Source: Planctomycetota bacterium
GTDB taxonomy: Bacteria; Planctomycetota; Brocadiia; JAJRTI01
NCBI GenBank assembly: GCA_024278415.1
Contig: JAJRTI010000818.1
Coordinates: 1-8,012 of the forward strand
Length of the DNA: 8,012 bases
Reading direction: 5' to 3'
Shown here: piece by piece, positions 1 through 6,142 of the stretch
Layout: each line of letters opens with the position of its first letter
Position numbering within the stretch: the stretch's first letter is position 1
Translations under genes and position numbers: made by a program
The notes under the pieces: generated by a model
The model's input: the letters and a program-made list of their open reading frames with translations, nothing else
Database searches by the model: none
What the model was told of the DNA's origin: nothing

Positions 1-320
1 AGCCAGAGGGCGCCCTTACGGTCGCCACTACGAGCCAGAGGGCGCCCTCACGGTCGCCACTACGAGCCAGAGGGCGCCCTTACGGTCGCCACTACAAGCC
101 AGAGGGCGCCCTTACGGTCGCCACTACGAGCCAGAGGGCGCCCTTACGGTCGCCACTACGAGCCAGAGGGCGCCCTCACGGTCGCCACTACAAGCCAGAG
201 GGCGCCCTCACGGTCGCCACTACGAGCCAGAGGGCGCCCTTACGGTCGCCACTACAAGCCAGAGGGCGCCCTTACGGTCGCCACTACAAGCCAGAGGGCG
301 CCCTCACGGTCGCCACTACA
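1..320. repeat. Tandem array of ten 32-bp units (minisatellite), continuing past the left edge
   Basis: Ten complete, directly abutting 32-bp units start at 1, 33, 65, 97, 129, 161, 193, 225, 257 and 289. Units begin AGCCAGAGGGCGCCCT and end ACGGTCGCCACTAC plus a variable base. Only two of the 32 columns vary: unit position 17 (T or C) and unit position 32 (G or A). No unique spacers occur, so this is not CRISPR. The unit length is not a multiple of three, and the minus strand carries TAG and TGA within each unit, so the array does not encode a repeat protein. Each unit holds a 10-bp perfect palindrome, AGGGCGCCCT, which grows to 12 bp (GAGGGCGCCCTC) when position 17 is C. The array lies just 3' of the minus-strand gene at 364-975. 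Its role is unknown; its structure fits a variable-number repeat prone to slippage or recombination. Confidence 0.97.
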
Positions 321-363
321 AGCGGGTCGCTCCCACGCTCGCACAGCCGCGACATGAGCGGCT

Positions 364-975
364 TCAGCGAATGCCCATGAGCATGAGCAGCCCGCGCAAG
401 GCGAACGTGCAGGCCACGGCGAGGACGCACGTGAGAACCCAGCGGGACAGCACTACCTCCCGCACCCACGACGCACGTGGGGCCGGCGCCTGTGGGGGCG
501 CGTGGTCGGAGGCGGGCCGCTCGTGCAGGTGTTCGGCCTGTTCGCCCGCGTCCTCAACCGCGTCGCGCCCGGCTTCCTCCTCAGGTTCATCGACTGCGGG
601 TTCTCCCTCGGCGGGTTGTGCCGGTGGCGCATCCGCCTTGGCCGGTTCTTTGCTTCCTTCGCTTGGGTCGCCCTCTTCCAACTTGCCGCCGCAATTTGGG
701 CACTTGCGCGAGTCGGTGGACCGGCGCCCCCGTACGCGGCACGCGTTGCCGCAGGTGGTGCAGGTGAGCGTAATGACCTTGCCGCCGTAGCGCACGGACC
801 GCACTTGGGCCTCGGTCAGATAGCCCTTGTCCAGCAGCACTTCTCGCACGGGGATAGGCGAGCCCTTGTCCTTGAGCCGACGCGCCAGCTCAAGGCACTC
901 CTCGCCCTGGGCCTCGGAGATGAACTCCGCGGCAACCGCGCGCTCGATGAAGTCTCTGTCAGTGATGCGTGCCAT
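364..975 (-). CDS. Tail-anchored zinc-ribbon protein of unknown function
   Basis: Encodes 203 residues; I do not recognise a named family. Residues 1-65 look like a helical domain (pattern VREVLLDKGYLTEAQV at 43-58), resembling the short N-terminal modules of some signalling and secretion proteins. Residues 72-95 form a zinc ribbon with C72-x2-C75 and C92-x2-C95, the second pair in a CPNCG context; C79 is an extra cysteine. Residues 97-168 are a disordered acidic, Pro/Ala/Glu-rich linker. Residues 178-200 are one hydrophobic segment, followed by only GIR, so the protein is probably anchored by its C-terminus with the zinc ribbon in the cytoplasm. The ATG at 973-975 is chosen because the N-terminal domain begins there; no clear Shine-Dalgarno sequence precedes it. 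Compositional bias and the aligned cysteines make it more credible than the open antisense frame across it. Function could be sensing or scaffolding, but that is speculation. Confidence 0.72.
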   Translation of the reverse strand: MARITDRDFIERAVAAEFISEAQGEECLELARRLKDKGSPIPVREVLLDKGYLTEAQVRSVRYGGKVITLTCTTCGNACRVRGRRSTDSRKCPNCGGKLEEGDPSEGSKEPAKADAPPAQPAEGEPAVDEPEEEAGRDAVEDAGEQAEHLHERPASDHAPPQAPAPRASWVREVVLSRWVLTCVLAVACTFALRGLLMLMGIR

Positions 976-1371
976 GGGTTGGGAAGAGGCGCTACCCGTC
1001 TCCTATTCTGGTGTTTGTCGCTCGTCGCGTGGCGCTTGGCTGAAATGATACTTGCTTTCCGTCGCGGTTGCTAATGGTGAAGGCACTAACCCGCATTTCT
1101 CACGACTCCGGGCGGGTGTCGATGCAAGGCGCACTGTCGCGAAGGCGTGCTCGGGCACGTCGAGCGCCGTGCAACGCACAGGAACTGTACATTGAATCAT
1201 GAACGGGGCGTGCCTGCGCCGGCCAGGCTGAACATGCCGGCCTGCCATGTCCCAAGCGGAGATGCACAGGGCCAGAGCACAAAAAAATATCGCGCGAGAA
1301 TCGCGTTATGCGCGCCTCTGAGCATCGCAAATGACTGGCTCAACAGGGGCTAAGGCGGCGTTCGTGGGCTG
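976..1371. other. Divergent intergenic stretch without a convincing gene
   Basis: Short open frames on both strands here lack ribosome binding sites, domains or plausible composition. The visible elements are the candidate minus-strand promoter at 1045-1074, a pair of GCCGGC sites at 1218-1223 and 1236-1241 that could form a 6-bp stem, and an A7 tract at 1281-1287 next to a weak CGCGA-GAA-TCGCG hairpin. I see no RNA gene. Confidence 0.6.
1045..1074 (-). promoter_or_regulatory. Possible promoter for the zinc-ribbon gene
   Basis: Read on the minus strand, TTAGCA (1069-1074, 4/6 to consensus) and TATCAT (1045-1050, 5/6) are separated by 18 bp. Transcription would begin near 1038 and leave a leader of about 63 nt before the ATG at 973-975. 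The -10 box is good and the -35 box weak, so this is only a candidate. Confidence 0.33.
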
Positions 1372-1387
1372 GTCAAATCTGTTTGAC
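1372..1387. promoter_or_regulatory. Operator-like inverted repeat over the dnaE -35 box
   Basis: GTCAAATCTGTTTGAC has perfect 6-bp arms, GTCAAA and TTTGAC, with a 4-bp spacer. The right arm covers five of the six bases of the -35 box TTGACA at 1383-1388. A dimeric repressor bound here would occlude RNA polymerase. No regulator is known from this window, so the role is inferred from position and symmetry. Confidence 0.45.
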
Positions 1388-1411
1388 AACGAGTGGGCGA
1401 AGTGATAGCAT
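1383..1411 (+). promoter_or_regulatory. Sigma-70-type extended -10 promoter of dnaE
   Basis: A perfect TTGACA at 1383-1388 is followed, after exactly 17 bp, by TAGCAT at 1406-1411 (4/6 to TATAAT), preceded by TGA, an extended -10 TGn motif. The predicted transcription start is near 1418, giving dnaE a leader of about 199 nt. This is the best-looking promoter in the window. Its -10 box is the same TAGCAT with TGn as that found upstream of the exported-protein gene at 7709-7714. Confidence 0.75.
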
Positions 1412-1461
1412 CCGACATTGCGCCCCCAAGATATAGCTCAACACGGGCTCAGGGACGCTTT

Positions 1462-1533
1462 ATGTCGTATGTAATCGCAATCGCTGAACTTACGGGGCGC
1501 CAGCAACATGGCGGGGAGTCTGCTGCGGCATAG
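1462..1533 (+). other. Candidate 23-codon upstream reading frame in the dnaE leader
   Basis: ATG at 1462-1464 opens a frame of 23 codons ending at TAG 1531-1533, with AGGGA at 1451-1455 six bases upstream as a possible ribosome binding site. The peptide would start MSYVIAIAELTG. Its stop codon falls in the loop of the leader hairpin at 1522-1543. No family is recognised and a chance frame of this length is common, so it is offered only as a possible leader peptide. Confidence 0.2.
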
Positions 1534-1553
1534 GCGTCGCAGCCCGGCCGGGC
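1522..1553 (+). promoter_or_regulatory. Leader stem-loop and 12-bp palindrome before dnaE
   Basis: GCTGCG (1522-1527) pairs with CGCAGC (1538-1543) over a 10-nt loop. It overlaps a perfect palindrome GCCCGGCCGGGC at 1542-1553. A competing pairing CAGCA (1501-1505) with TGCTG (1521-1525) is also possible. The dnaE 5' leader is therefore likely to be structured; no T-run follows, so it is not an intrinsic terminator. Confidence 0.35.
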
Positions 1554-1572
1554 GTGAGCGGAAGCGATGCGC

Positions 1573-1599
1573 GGGGACAGTCCACGAGGGACAGTCCCC
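1573..1599. repeat. Paired GGGACAGTCC dyads just upstream of the dnaE ribosome binding site
   Basis: GGGACAGTCC occurs at 1574-1583 and again at 1588-1597, each symmetric about its central A. The outer bases extend the pair to GGGGAC (1573-1578) and GTCCCC (1594-1599), a perfect inverted repeat with a 15-nt loop that could form a hairpin three bases before the Shine-Dalgarno sequence at 1602-1608. Either a protein-binding pair, an RNA hairpin that modulates dnaE translation, or a small REP-like element would fit. Confidence 0.5.
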
Positions 1600-1601
1600 A
1601 T

Positions 1602-1608
1602 GAAGGGA
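1602..1608 (+). promoter_or_regulatory. Ribosome binding site fixing the dnaE start at 1617
   Basis: GAAGGGA lies 8 nt before ATG 1617-1619. The longer frame opening at ATG 1554 would add 21 residues (Ser/Asp/Gly/His-rich) that DnaE proteins do not have, and those codons run through the GGGACAGTCC dyads. DnaE homologues begin only a few residues before the HLHVH motif, which supports 1617. Confidence 0.7.
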
Positions 1609-1616
1609 CACACCAC

Positions 1617-4600
1617 ATGGCAGACACCGACTTCACCCACCTCCACGTGCATTCCGAATACAGCTTGCTCGACGGAGCGTGCCGGGTCAAAGACCTCGTC
1701 GCGACGGCCGCTGGCATGGGCATGAAGAGCCTGGCCATCACCGACCATGGCAACATGTTCGGCGTGATCCACTTTTACAAGGCGGCCAGGGACGGGGGCA
1801 TCAAGCCGATCATTGGCTATGAAGCCTACACCACGCCATTCGATTTGGACGTGAAGACCGCGGAGGCGAGCAAGGCCGGGCTGTGGCACCTCACCCTGCT
1901 TGCCAAGGACATCACCGGCTTCAGGAGCCTCATCCAACTCGCGTCCATCGCGTCGGTCGAGGGCTTCTACTACAAACCGCGCCTGAACAAGAAGGTGCTT
2001 GCGGAGCACAGCGAGGGGCTGATCTGCCTGAGCGGCTGCCTGCACTCCGAGATCAACCAGCACCTGCTCGCCGGCAACGCCAGCGCGGCCGAGCAAGCCG
2101 CCAAGGATTGGATCGACATCTTCGGGCAAGAGAACGTGTACATCGAACTCCAAGACAACAGCATGCAGGAGCAAAAGGACGTGCTGGGGCCGTCCGTAGA
2201 GATTGCGCGGCGCTTGGGCCTGCCGATGGTCGCCACGAACGACATCCACTATCTCAACCGCGACGATGCGTACGCGCACGAGGCCCTGCTCTGCATCAAC
2301 ACGCAAAAAAAGCTCGATGACGAGGACCGCATGCGGTTCTCGAGCGACGAGTTCTACTTCAAGAGCAGCGACGAGATGGCCGAACGTTTCGCGGAGTGGC
2401 CGGAGGCGATCGCGAGCACGGCCCAGATCGCCGAACGCTGCAACGTCGAGCTGGAGTTGGGCAAGATCATCCTGCCCGGCTTCGACGCGCCCGATGGCAT
2501 GGACAACGAGGCGTATCTGCGCCACCTCTGCGAGGAGGGGGCCAAATGGCGCTACGGCGAACTCACGCCCGAAGTGCGCGAGCGCATGGAGCACGAACTC
2601 AGCGTCATCAAACAGACGGGCTTCATCAACTACTTCCTCATCGTCCACGACTTCATCAAGCACGCGATCGACCTCGGCATCCCGGTCACAGCGCGCGGCT
2701 CCGGCGTAGGCAGCTTCGTCGCGTACGTCATGGGCATCACCCACGTGGACCCTATCGAGTTCGACCTGCTCTTCGAGCGCTTCCTGAACCCCGAACGCAT
2801 CGGCATGCCCGACCTGGACGTGGACTTCTGCGCGGACCGGCGCGAGGAAGTCATCAAGTACGTGCGCGAGAAGTACGGCGAGAAGAGCGTCTCGCAGATC
2901 ATCACCTTTGGGACCATGAAGGCCAAGGCCGTGCTGCGCGACGTGGGCCGGGTCATGGACATCCCGCTGGCGCGAGTCAACGACATCGTCAAGCTTGTGG
3001 GCGACAAGCTGGGTATCACCCTCGACGAGGCCCTGGGGAAAGAGCCGAAGCTTCAGGAGTTGTACGACAGCGACCCGACGATCAAGAAGCTCTTTGACAT
3101 TGCCCGCAAGCTCGAAGGCCTTGCGCGGCACAGCTCTATCCATGCCGCGGGCGTTGTCATCGCCGACGTGCCGCTCACTACGCACATGCCCATCTGCAAG
3201 ATGGGCGACGCGATCGTGAGCCAGTGGGACGGCAACACACTGGCCGACGACATCGGCATCCTCAAGGCCGACTTCCTCGGCGTGCGCAAGCTCACCGTGC
3301 TCCACACCGCGTTGCGCTACATCAAAGAGACGCTCGGCAAGGAGATGACGCTCGAAGACATCCCGTACGACGACGAGCCCACGTTTGAACTGTTGCGCAA
3401 AGGAGACGCGAAGGGCCTGTTCCAACTCGAAACCAGCGAGGGCATGCGGGATCTGGTGAAGAAGTTGGCCCCCGAGAAGTTCCCCGACCTCGTGCCCCTC
3501 GTGGCGCTCTACCGGCCCGGCCCCCTCAAGAGCGGTATGGTCGACGACTTCATCGACTGCCGCCACGGCCGCAAGGAGCCGCAGTACCCGCATCCCAAGG
3601 CCGAGCCGATTCTCAAGGAAACGTACGGCGTCATCCTCTATCAAGAGCAGGTCATGAGGATCGCCAACCGGCTGGGGGGGTTCAGCCTCAGCGAAGCGGA
3701 TTTGCTGCGCAAGGCCATGGGCAAAAAGAAGCCCGAGATCATGGCCAAGTACAAGGACCAGTTCGTCAAGGGGTGTATGGACAACGACATCGACGAGAAG
3801 ACCGCGGTCCACATCTGGGACTTGATGGAGTATTTCAGCGGGTACGGCTTCAACAAGTCCCACTCGGCCGCGTACGCGGGGATCTGCTACCAGACCGCGT
3901 ACCTCAAGGCCAACTATCCCACGCAGTACATGGCCGCGTTGCTCACGTGCGAGTCCAGCGACACGGACAAAGTCGTCGAGTACATGGACGACTGTAAGAA
4001 GCGCGGCATCGAGGTGTTGCCGCCGTGCGTGAACGAAAGCGGCCACGAGTTCACCATCGTGGGCGAGCGGACGATCCGCTTCGGCCTGAGCGCGATCAAG
4101 GGCGTGGGCGGCAAGGCCATCGAGGCCATCACGGCCGCGCGCGGCGAAGACGGCGCGTTCAAGTCGATTTTCGATTTCTGCGAGCGCATCGACACCGCGG
4201 CTGTGAACAAGGGCGTCATCGAGACGTTGGTCAAGTCTGGCGCGATGGATTGCTTCGGCGCCAAACGCTCGCAACTCGCCGCGGTCGTGGAGAAGGCGGT
4301 CCACGCGTCCGCACAGGTCCAGCGGGACCGCGCCCGCAAACAGATGACGTTCTTCGACGCGTTCCAGGCCAGCGCGGCGCAGAGCGAAGAGGCGGCCGAC
4401 ACGTCGCTGCCGGACATCGAGGAGTGGCCCGACCGGGAGCGGCTCGCGTTCGAGAAGGAGACGCTGGGCTTGTTCATTAGCGGCCATCCACTGGACCGAT
4501 ACCGGCACATGCTCTCGCGCTTCGCGGACACTACCGCCGCGACCTTGCCCGAGCGCGAGGAGGACACGTGGGTGACCCTGGCCGGCATGTTCACCCAGAT

Positions 4601-5114
4601 CCGGCCCCGCACGACGGGCAAGGGCGACCCCATGGCCAACTACACGCTCGAAGACATGGACGGCATCATCCGCGGGGTCGCGTGGAAAGAAGCCTGCGGC
4701 AAGTACCCTGATCTGCTCGTGGAGGACAAGATCGTCGTGCTGCGGGGCACGGTCGACTGCCGCATGGAGGATCCCCAGGTCATCATCGAGGAGCTGTACT
4801 CCATCGAGGAGGCCCACGAAAAACTGCCCGCCAAAGTGAACGTCGTGCTGCCCATGGACTCGGTGAAGGTCTCGGGGCTCGACCCGTTCGAGAAGGTGCT
4901 CCGAACCCACTACGGAGAACTGCCGGTCGTGCTCACACTCGACGGCAACGGCAGCGGCAAGGTCTCCATCGCGATCGGCGACCAGTTCCGCGTCAAGCCC
5001 TCGGCTGCGTTTTGCCGGGACATCGAGGCCCTCGCGGAAGCCGCGCGCGTCGCGTTCGAAGCCAAGCCGGCCAATGGCAACGGCCGGCGACGGTGGAAGG
5101 GCAAGCGGAAGTAG
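1617..5114 (+). CDS. dnaE: DNA polymerase III alpha subunit (replicative polymerase, DnaE1 type)
   Basis: A complete 1165-residue protein, the normal length for DnaE, that copies the chromosome as the catalytic subunit of the replicase. The N-terminal PHP domain (about 6-280) opens with HLHVHSEYSLLDGA and keeps H10, H12, D19, H44, E69, H91, C141, D209 and H211, the nine-ligand pattern of metal-binding PHP domains; E. coli DnaE has lost it. The C-family polymerase core follows: GSGVGS at 361-366, the aspartates D401 and D403 in PDLDVDF, and the third, D552, in KADFLG. YGFNKSHSAAYA (743-754) and the helix-hairpin-helix segment with IKGVGGKA (827-834) precede a beta-clamp-binding motif, QMTFF, at 909-913. 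An OB-fold spans about 984-1058, and the C-terminal domain, expected to contact tau, ends in a basic tail RRRWKGKRK. Not one in-frame TTA, CTA or TCA codon is used. oppB follows after 66 bp; no terminator is seen between them. Confidence 0.98.
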   Translation: MADTDFTHLHVHSEYSLLDGACRVKDLVATAAGMGMKSLAITDHGNMFGVIHFYKAARDGGIKPIIGYEAYTTPFDLDVKTAEASKAGLWHLTLLAKDITGFRSLIQLASIASVEGFYYKPRLNKKVLAEHSEGLICLSGCLHSEINQHLLAGNASAAEQAAKDWIDIFGQENVYIELQDNSMQEQKDVLGPSVEIARRLGLPMVATNDIHYLNRDDAYAHEALLCINTQKKLDDEDRMRFSSDEFYFKSSDEMAERFAEWPEAIASTAQIAERCNVELELGKIILPGFDAPDGMDNEAYLRHLCEEGAKWRYGELTPEVRERMEHELSVIKQTGFINYFLIVHDFIKHAIDLGIPVTARGSGVGSFVAYVMGITHVDPIEFDLLFERFLNPERIGMPDLDVDFCADRREEVIKYVREKYGEKSVSQIITFGTMKAKAVLRDVGRVMDIPLARVNDIVKLVGDKLGITLDEALGKEPKLQELYDSDPTIKKLFDIARKLEGLARHSSIHAAGVVIADVPLTTHMPICKMGDAIVSQWDGNTLADDIGILKADFLGVRKLTVLHTALRYIKETLGKEMTLEDIPYDDEPTFELLRKGDAKGLFQLETSEGMRDLVKKLAPEKFPDLVPLVALYRPGPLKSGMVDDFIDCRHGRKEPQYPHPKAEPILKETYGVILYQEQVMRIANRLGGFSLSEADLLRKAMGKKKPEIMAKYKDQFVKGCMDNDIDEKTAVHIWDLMEYFSGYGFNKSHSAAYAGICYQTAYLKANYPTQYMAALLTCESSDTDKVVEYMDDCKKRGIEVLPPCVNESGHEFTIVGERTIRFGLSAIKGVGGKAIEAITAARGEDGAFKSIFDFCERIDTAAVNKGVIETLVKSGAMDCFGAKRSQLAAVVEKAVHASAQVQRDRARKQMTFFDAFQASAAQSEEAADTSLPDIEEWPDRERLAFEKETLGLFISGHPLDRYRHMLSRFADTTAATLPEREEDTWVTLAGMFTQIRPRTTGKGDPMANYTLEDMDGIIRGVAWKEACGKYPDLLVEDKIVVLRGTVDCRMEDPQVIIEELYSIEEAHEKLPAKVNVVLPMDSVKVSGLDPFEKVLRTHYGELPVVLTLDGNGSGKVSIAIGDQFRVKPSAAFCRDIEALAEAARVAFEAKPANGNGRRRWKGKRK

Positions 5115-5145
5115 TGGGGGGGTAGCCGAAGCGGCACGCCCTCTC

Positions 5146-5173
5146 TTGCACCACGCGCCAGCACCGGTATACT
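5146..5173 (+). promoter_or_regulatory. Candidate promoter giving a leaderless oppB mRNA
   Basis: TATACT at 5168-5173 matches the -10 consensus at five of six positions. TTGCAC at 5146-5151, 16 bp upstream, is a weak -35 box (TTG only). The expected transcription start is 5180-5181, at the oppB ATG itself, and no Shine-Dalgarno sequence lies in front of that ATG. oppB may instead be read through from dnaE, whose stop is 66 bp upstream. Confidence 0.45.
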
Positions 5174-5180
5174 GGCCCGC

Positions 5181-6098
5181 ATGTGGCGCCGTATCCTACG
5201 TCGATTGCTTGCGCTGCCCCTCGTGCTTCTCTGCGTGGCGACGCTTGCGTTCGCGCTCATGCACCAGGCGCCGGGCGGCCCGTTCGACGCGGAGCGGCAG
5301 CTCCCGCCGGCCATCGAGCGCAACATCCGAGCAAAGTACCATCTCGACAAGCCGTGGTGGCAGCAATACGGCATCTATCTTGGCCAACTCTGCCGCGGCG
5401 ATCTGGGGCCATCGTTCAAGTACCGCGATCGCACGGTCAACGACATCATCGCGGAGGCCGCGCCCGTATCTGCTGCGCTGGGTCTGTTCGCGATGTCCCT
5501 GGCCACGCTCGTGGGCGTGGGCCTGGGCGTGGCCGCCGGCGCGCGGAAGAACACATCCGTGGACTACGCGACCATGAGCGTGGCCATGGTGGGGATCTCG
5601 CTCCCCAGCTTCGTGCTCGCCATGGCGCTGCTCATGGTCTTCGGCTTCTGGCTCCGCGTACTGCCCGTGGCCGGCTGGGGCAGCCCGGCTCACATGATCC
5701 TCCCCGGCGTCACGCTCGCCGCGGGACCCACCGCGTACATCGCCCGGCTCATGCGGTCGAGCATGCTGGAGGAGTTGGGCCAAGACTATATCCGCACCGC
5801 GCGAGCGAAGGGGCTGTCCGAGTCCGCGGTGGTGCTGCGCCATGCACTGCGCAACGCGATCCTGCCGGTGGTGTCGTTCCTCGGGCCCTGCGCGGCCGCG
5901 GTGCTGACCGGCTCGGTGGTGGTGGAGCGCATCTTCGCCGTGCCGGGGCTTGGCACGCACTTCGTGAACGGCGCGCTCAACCGAGACTACACGCTCGTCA
6001 TGGGCCTCATCCTCCTCTACAGTGCGCTGCTCGTCGTCTTCAATCTCATCGCTGATCTCGCGCTCGTCTGGCTCGACCCGCGGATTCGGCTGGCGTAA
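5181..6098 (+). CDS. oppB: Oligopeptide ABC transporter permease OppB
   Basis: A complete 305-residue inner-membrane permease subunit of a binding-protein-dependent oligopeptide importer, in which OppB and OppC form the channel, OppD and OppF hydrolyse ATP, and OppA delivers peptide. The resemblance to E. coli OppB as I recall it is close along the whole length: APGGPF at 30-35, AKYHLDKP at 51-58, GDLGPSFKYRDRTVND at 73-88, FVNGALNRDY at 261-270 and the terminal LDPRIR. Hydrophobic segments lie near 9-29, 97-120, 133-158, 170-190, 228-250 and 272-296. The cytoplasmic EAA-type loop that contacts the ATPase is at about 203-229 (RTARAKG, then RHALRNAILP). The ATG at 5181 matches the family N-terminus. 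No oppC, oppD, oppF or oppA lies beside it: dnaE is upstream and a convergent gene downstream, so its partners must be encoded elsewhere. A related dipeptide (DppB-like) specificity cannot be excluded. Confidence 0.95.
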   Translation: MWRRILRRLLALPLVLLCVATLAFALMHQAPGGPFDAERQLPPAIERNIRAKYHLDKPWWQQYGIYLGQLCRGDLGPSFKYRDRTVNDIIAEAAPVSAALGLFAMSLATLVGVGLGVAAGARKNTSVDYATMSVAMVGISLPSFVLAMALLMVFGFWLRVLPVAGWGSPAHMILPGVTLAAGPTAYIARLMRSSMLEELGQDYIRTARAKGLSESAVVLRHALRNAILPVVSFLGPCAAAVLTGSVVVERIFAVPGLGTHFVNGALNRDYTLVMGLILLYSALLVVFNLIADLALVWLDPRIRLA

Positions 6099-6105
6099 AC
6101 GGCAC

Positions 6106-6142
6106 AAAAAAAGCGGGCGGCCGGAATGTTCCGGCCGCCCGC
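6106..6142 (-). terminator. Intrinsic terminator of the exported-protein gene
   Basis: GCGGGCGGCCGGAA (6113-6126) and TTCCGGCCGCCCGC (6129-6142) form a perfect 14-bp GC-rich stem around TG. On the minus strand the stem is followed directly by seven T residues (complement of A 6106-6112), the classical arrangement for the gene ending at 6164. On the plus strand no T-run follows (GAGCGTTC), so for oppB it is at best a 3'-end-stabilising hairpin or weak terminator. Confidence 0.92.

Noticed and set aside
1..320. CRISPR array
   Set aside because: Units abut directly with no unique spacers, and no cas gene is present.
502..1074. Plus-strand frame of 190 codons with hydrophobic stretches, opposite the zinc-ribbon gene
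   Set aside because: It is the codon-aligned complement of the minus-strand gene, which has the paired CxxC motifs and a coherent domain order; no ribosome binding site is seen before it.
1281..1305. Possible minus-strand terminator (CGCGA-GAA-TCGCG stem near an A7 tract)
   Set aside because: The stem is only 5 bp and is separated from the T-run by five bases, and no minus-strand gene ends there.
1508..1603. Second short upstream frame in the dnaE leader (31 codons)
   Set aside because: No ribosome binding site before the ATG, Arg/Gly/Ser-rich product, and it runs through the dyads at 1573-1599.
1554..1616. Longer dnaE start at ATG 1554
   Set aside because: The added 21 residues are absent from the family as I know it, and the ATG at 1617 has a ribosome binding site and the normal DnaE N-terminus.
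1449..4910. Open frame of 1153 codons antisense to dnaE
   Set aside because: It is exactly codon-aligned with dnaE and open only because dnaE uses no TTA, CTA or TCA codons. Its product is a Val/Leu/Asp/His/Ala-rich mirror of DnaE with no recognisable domain.
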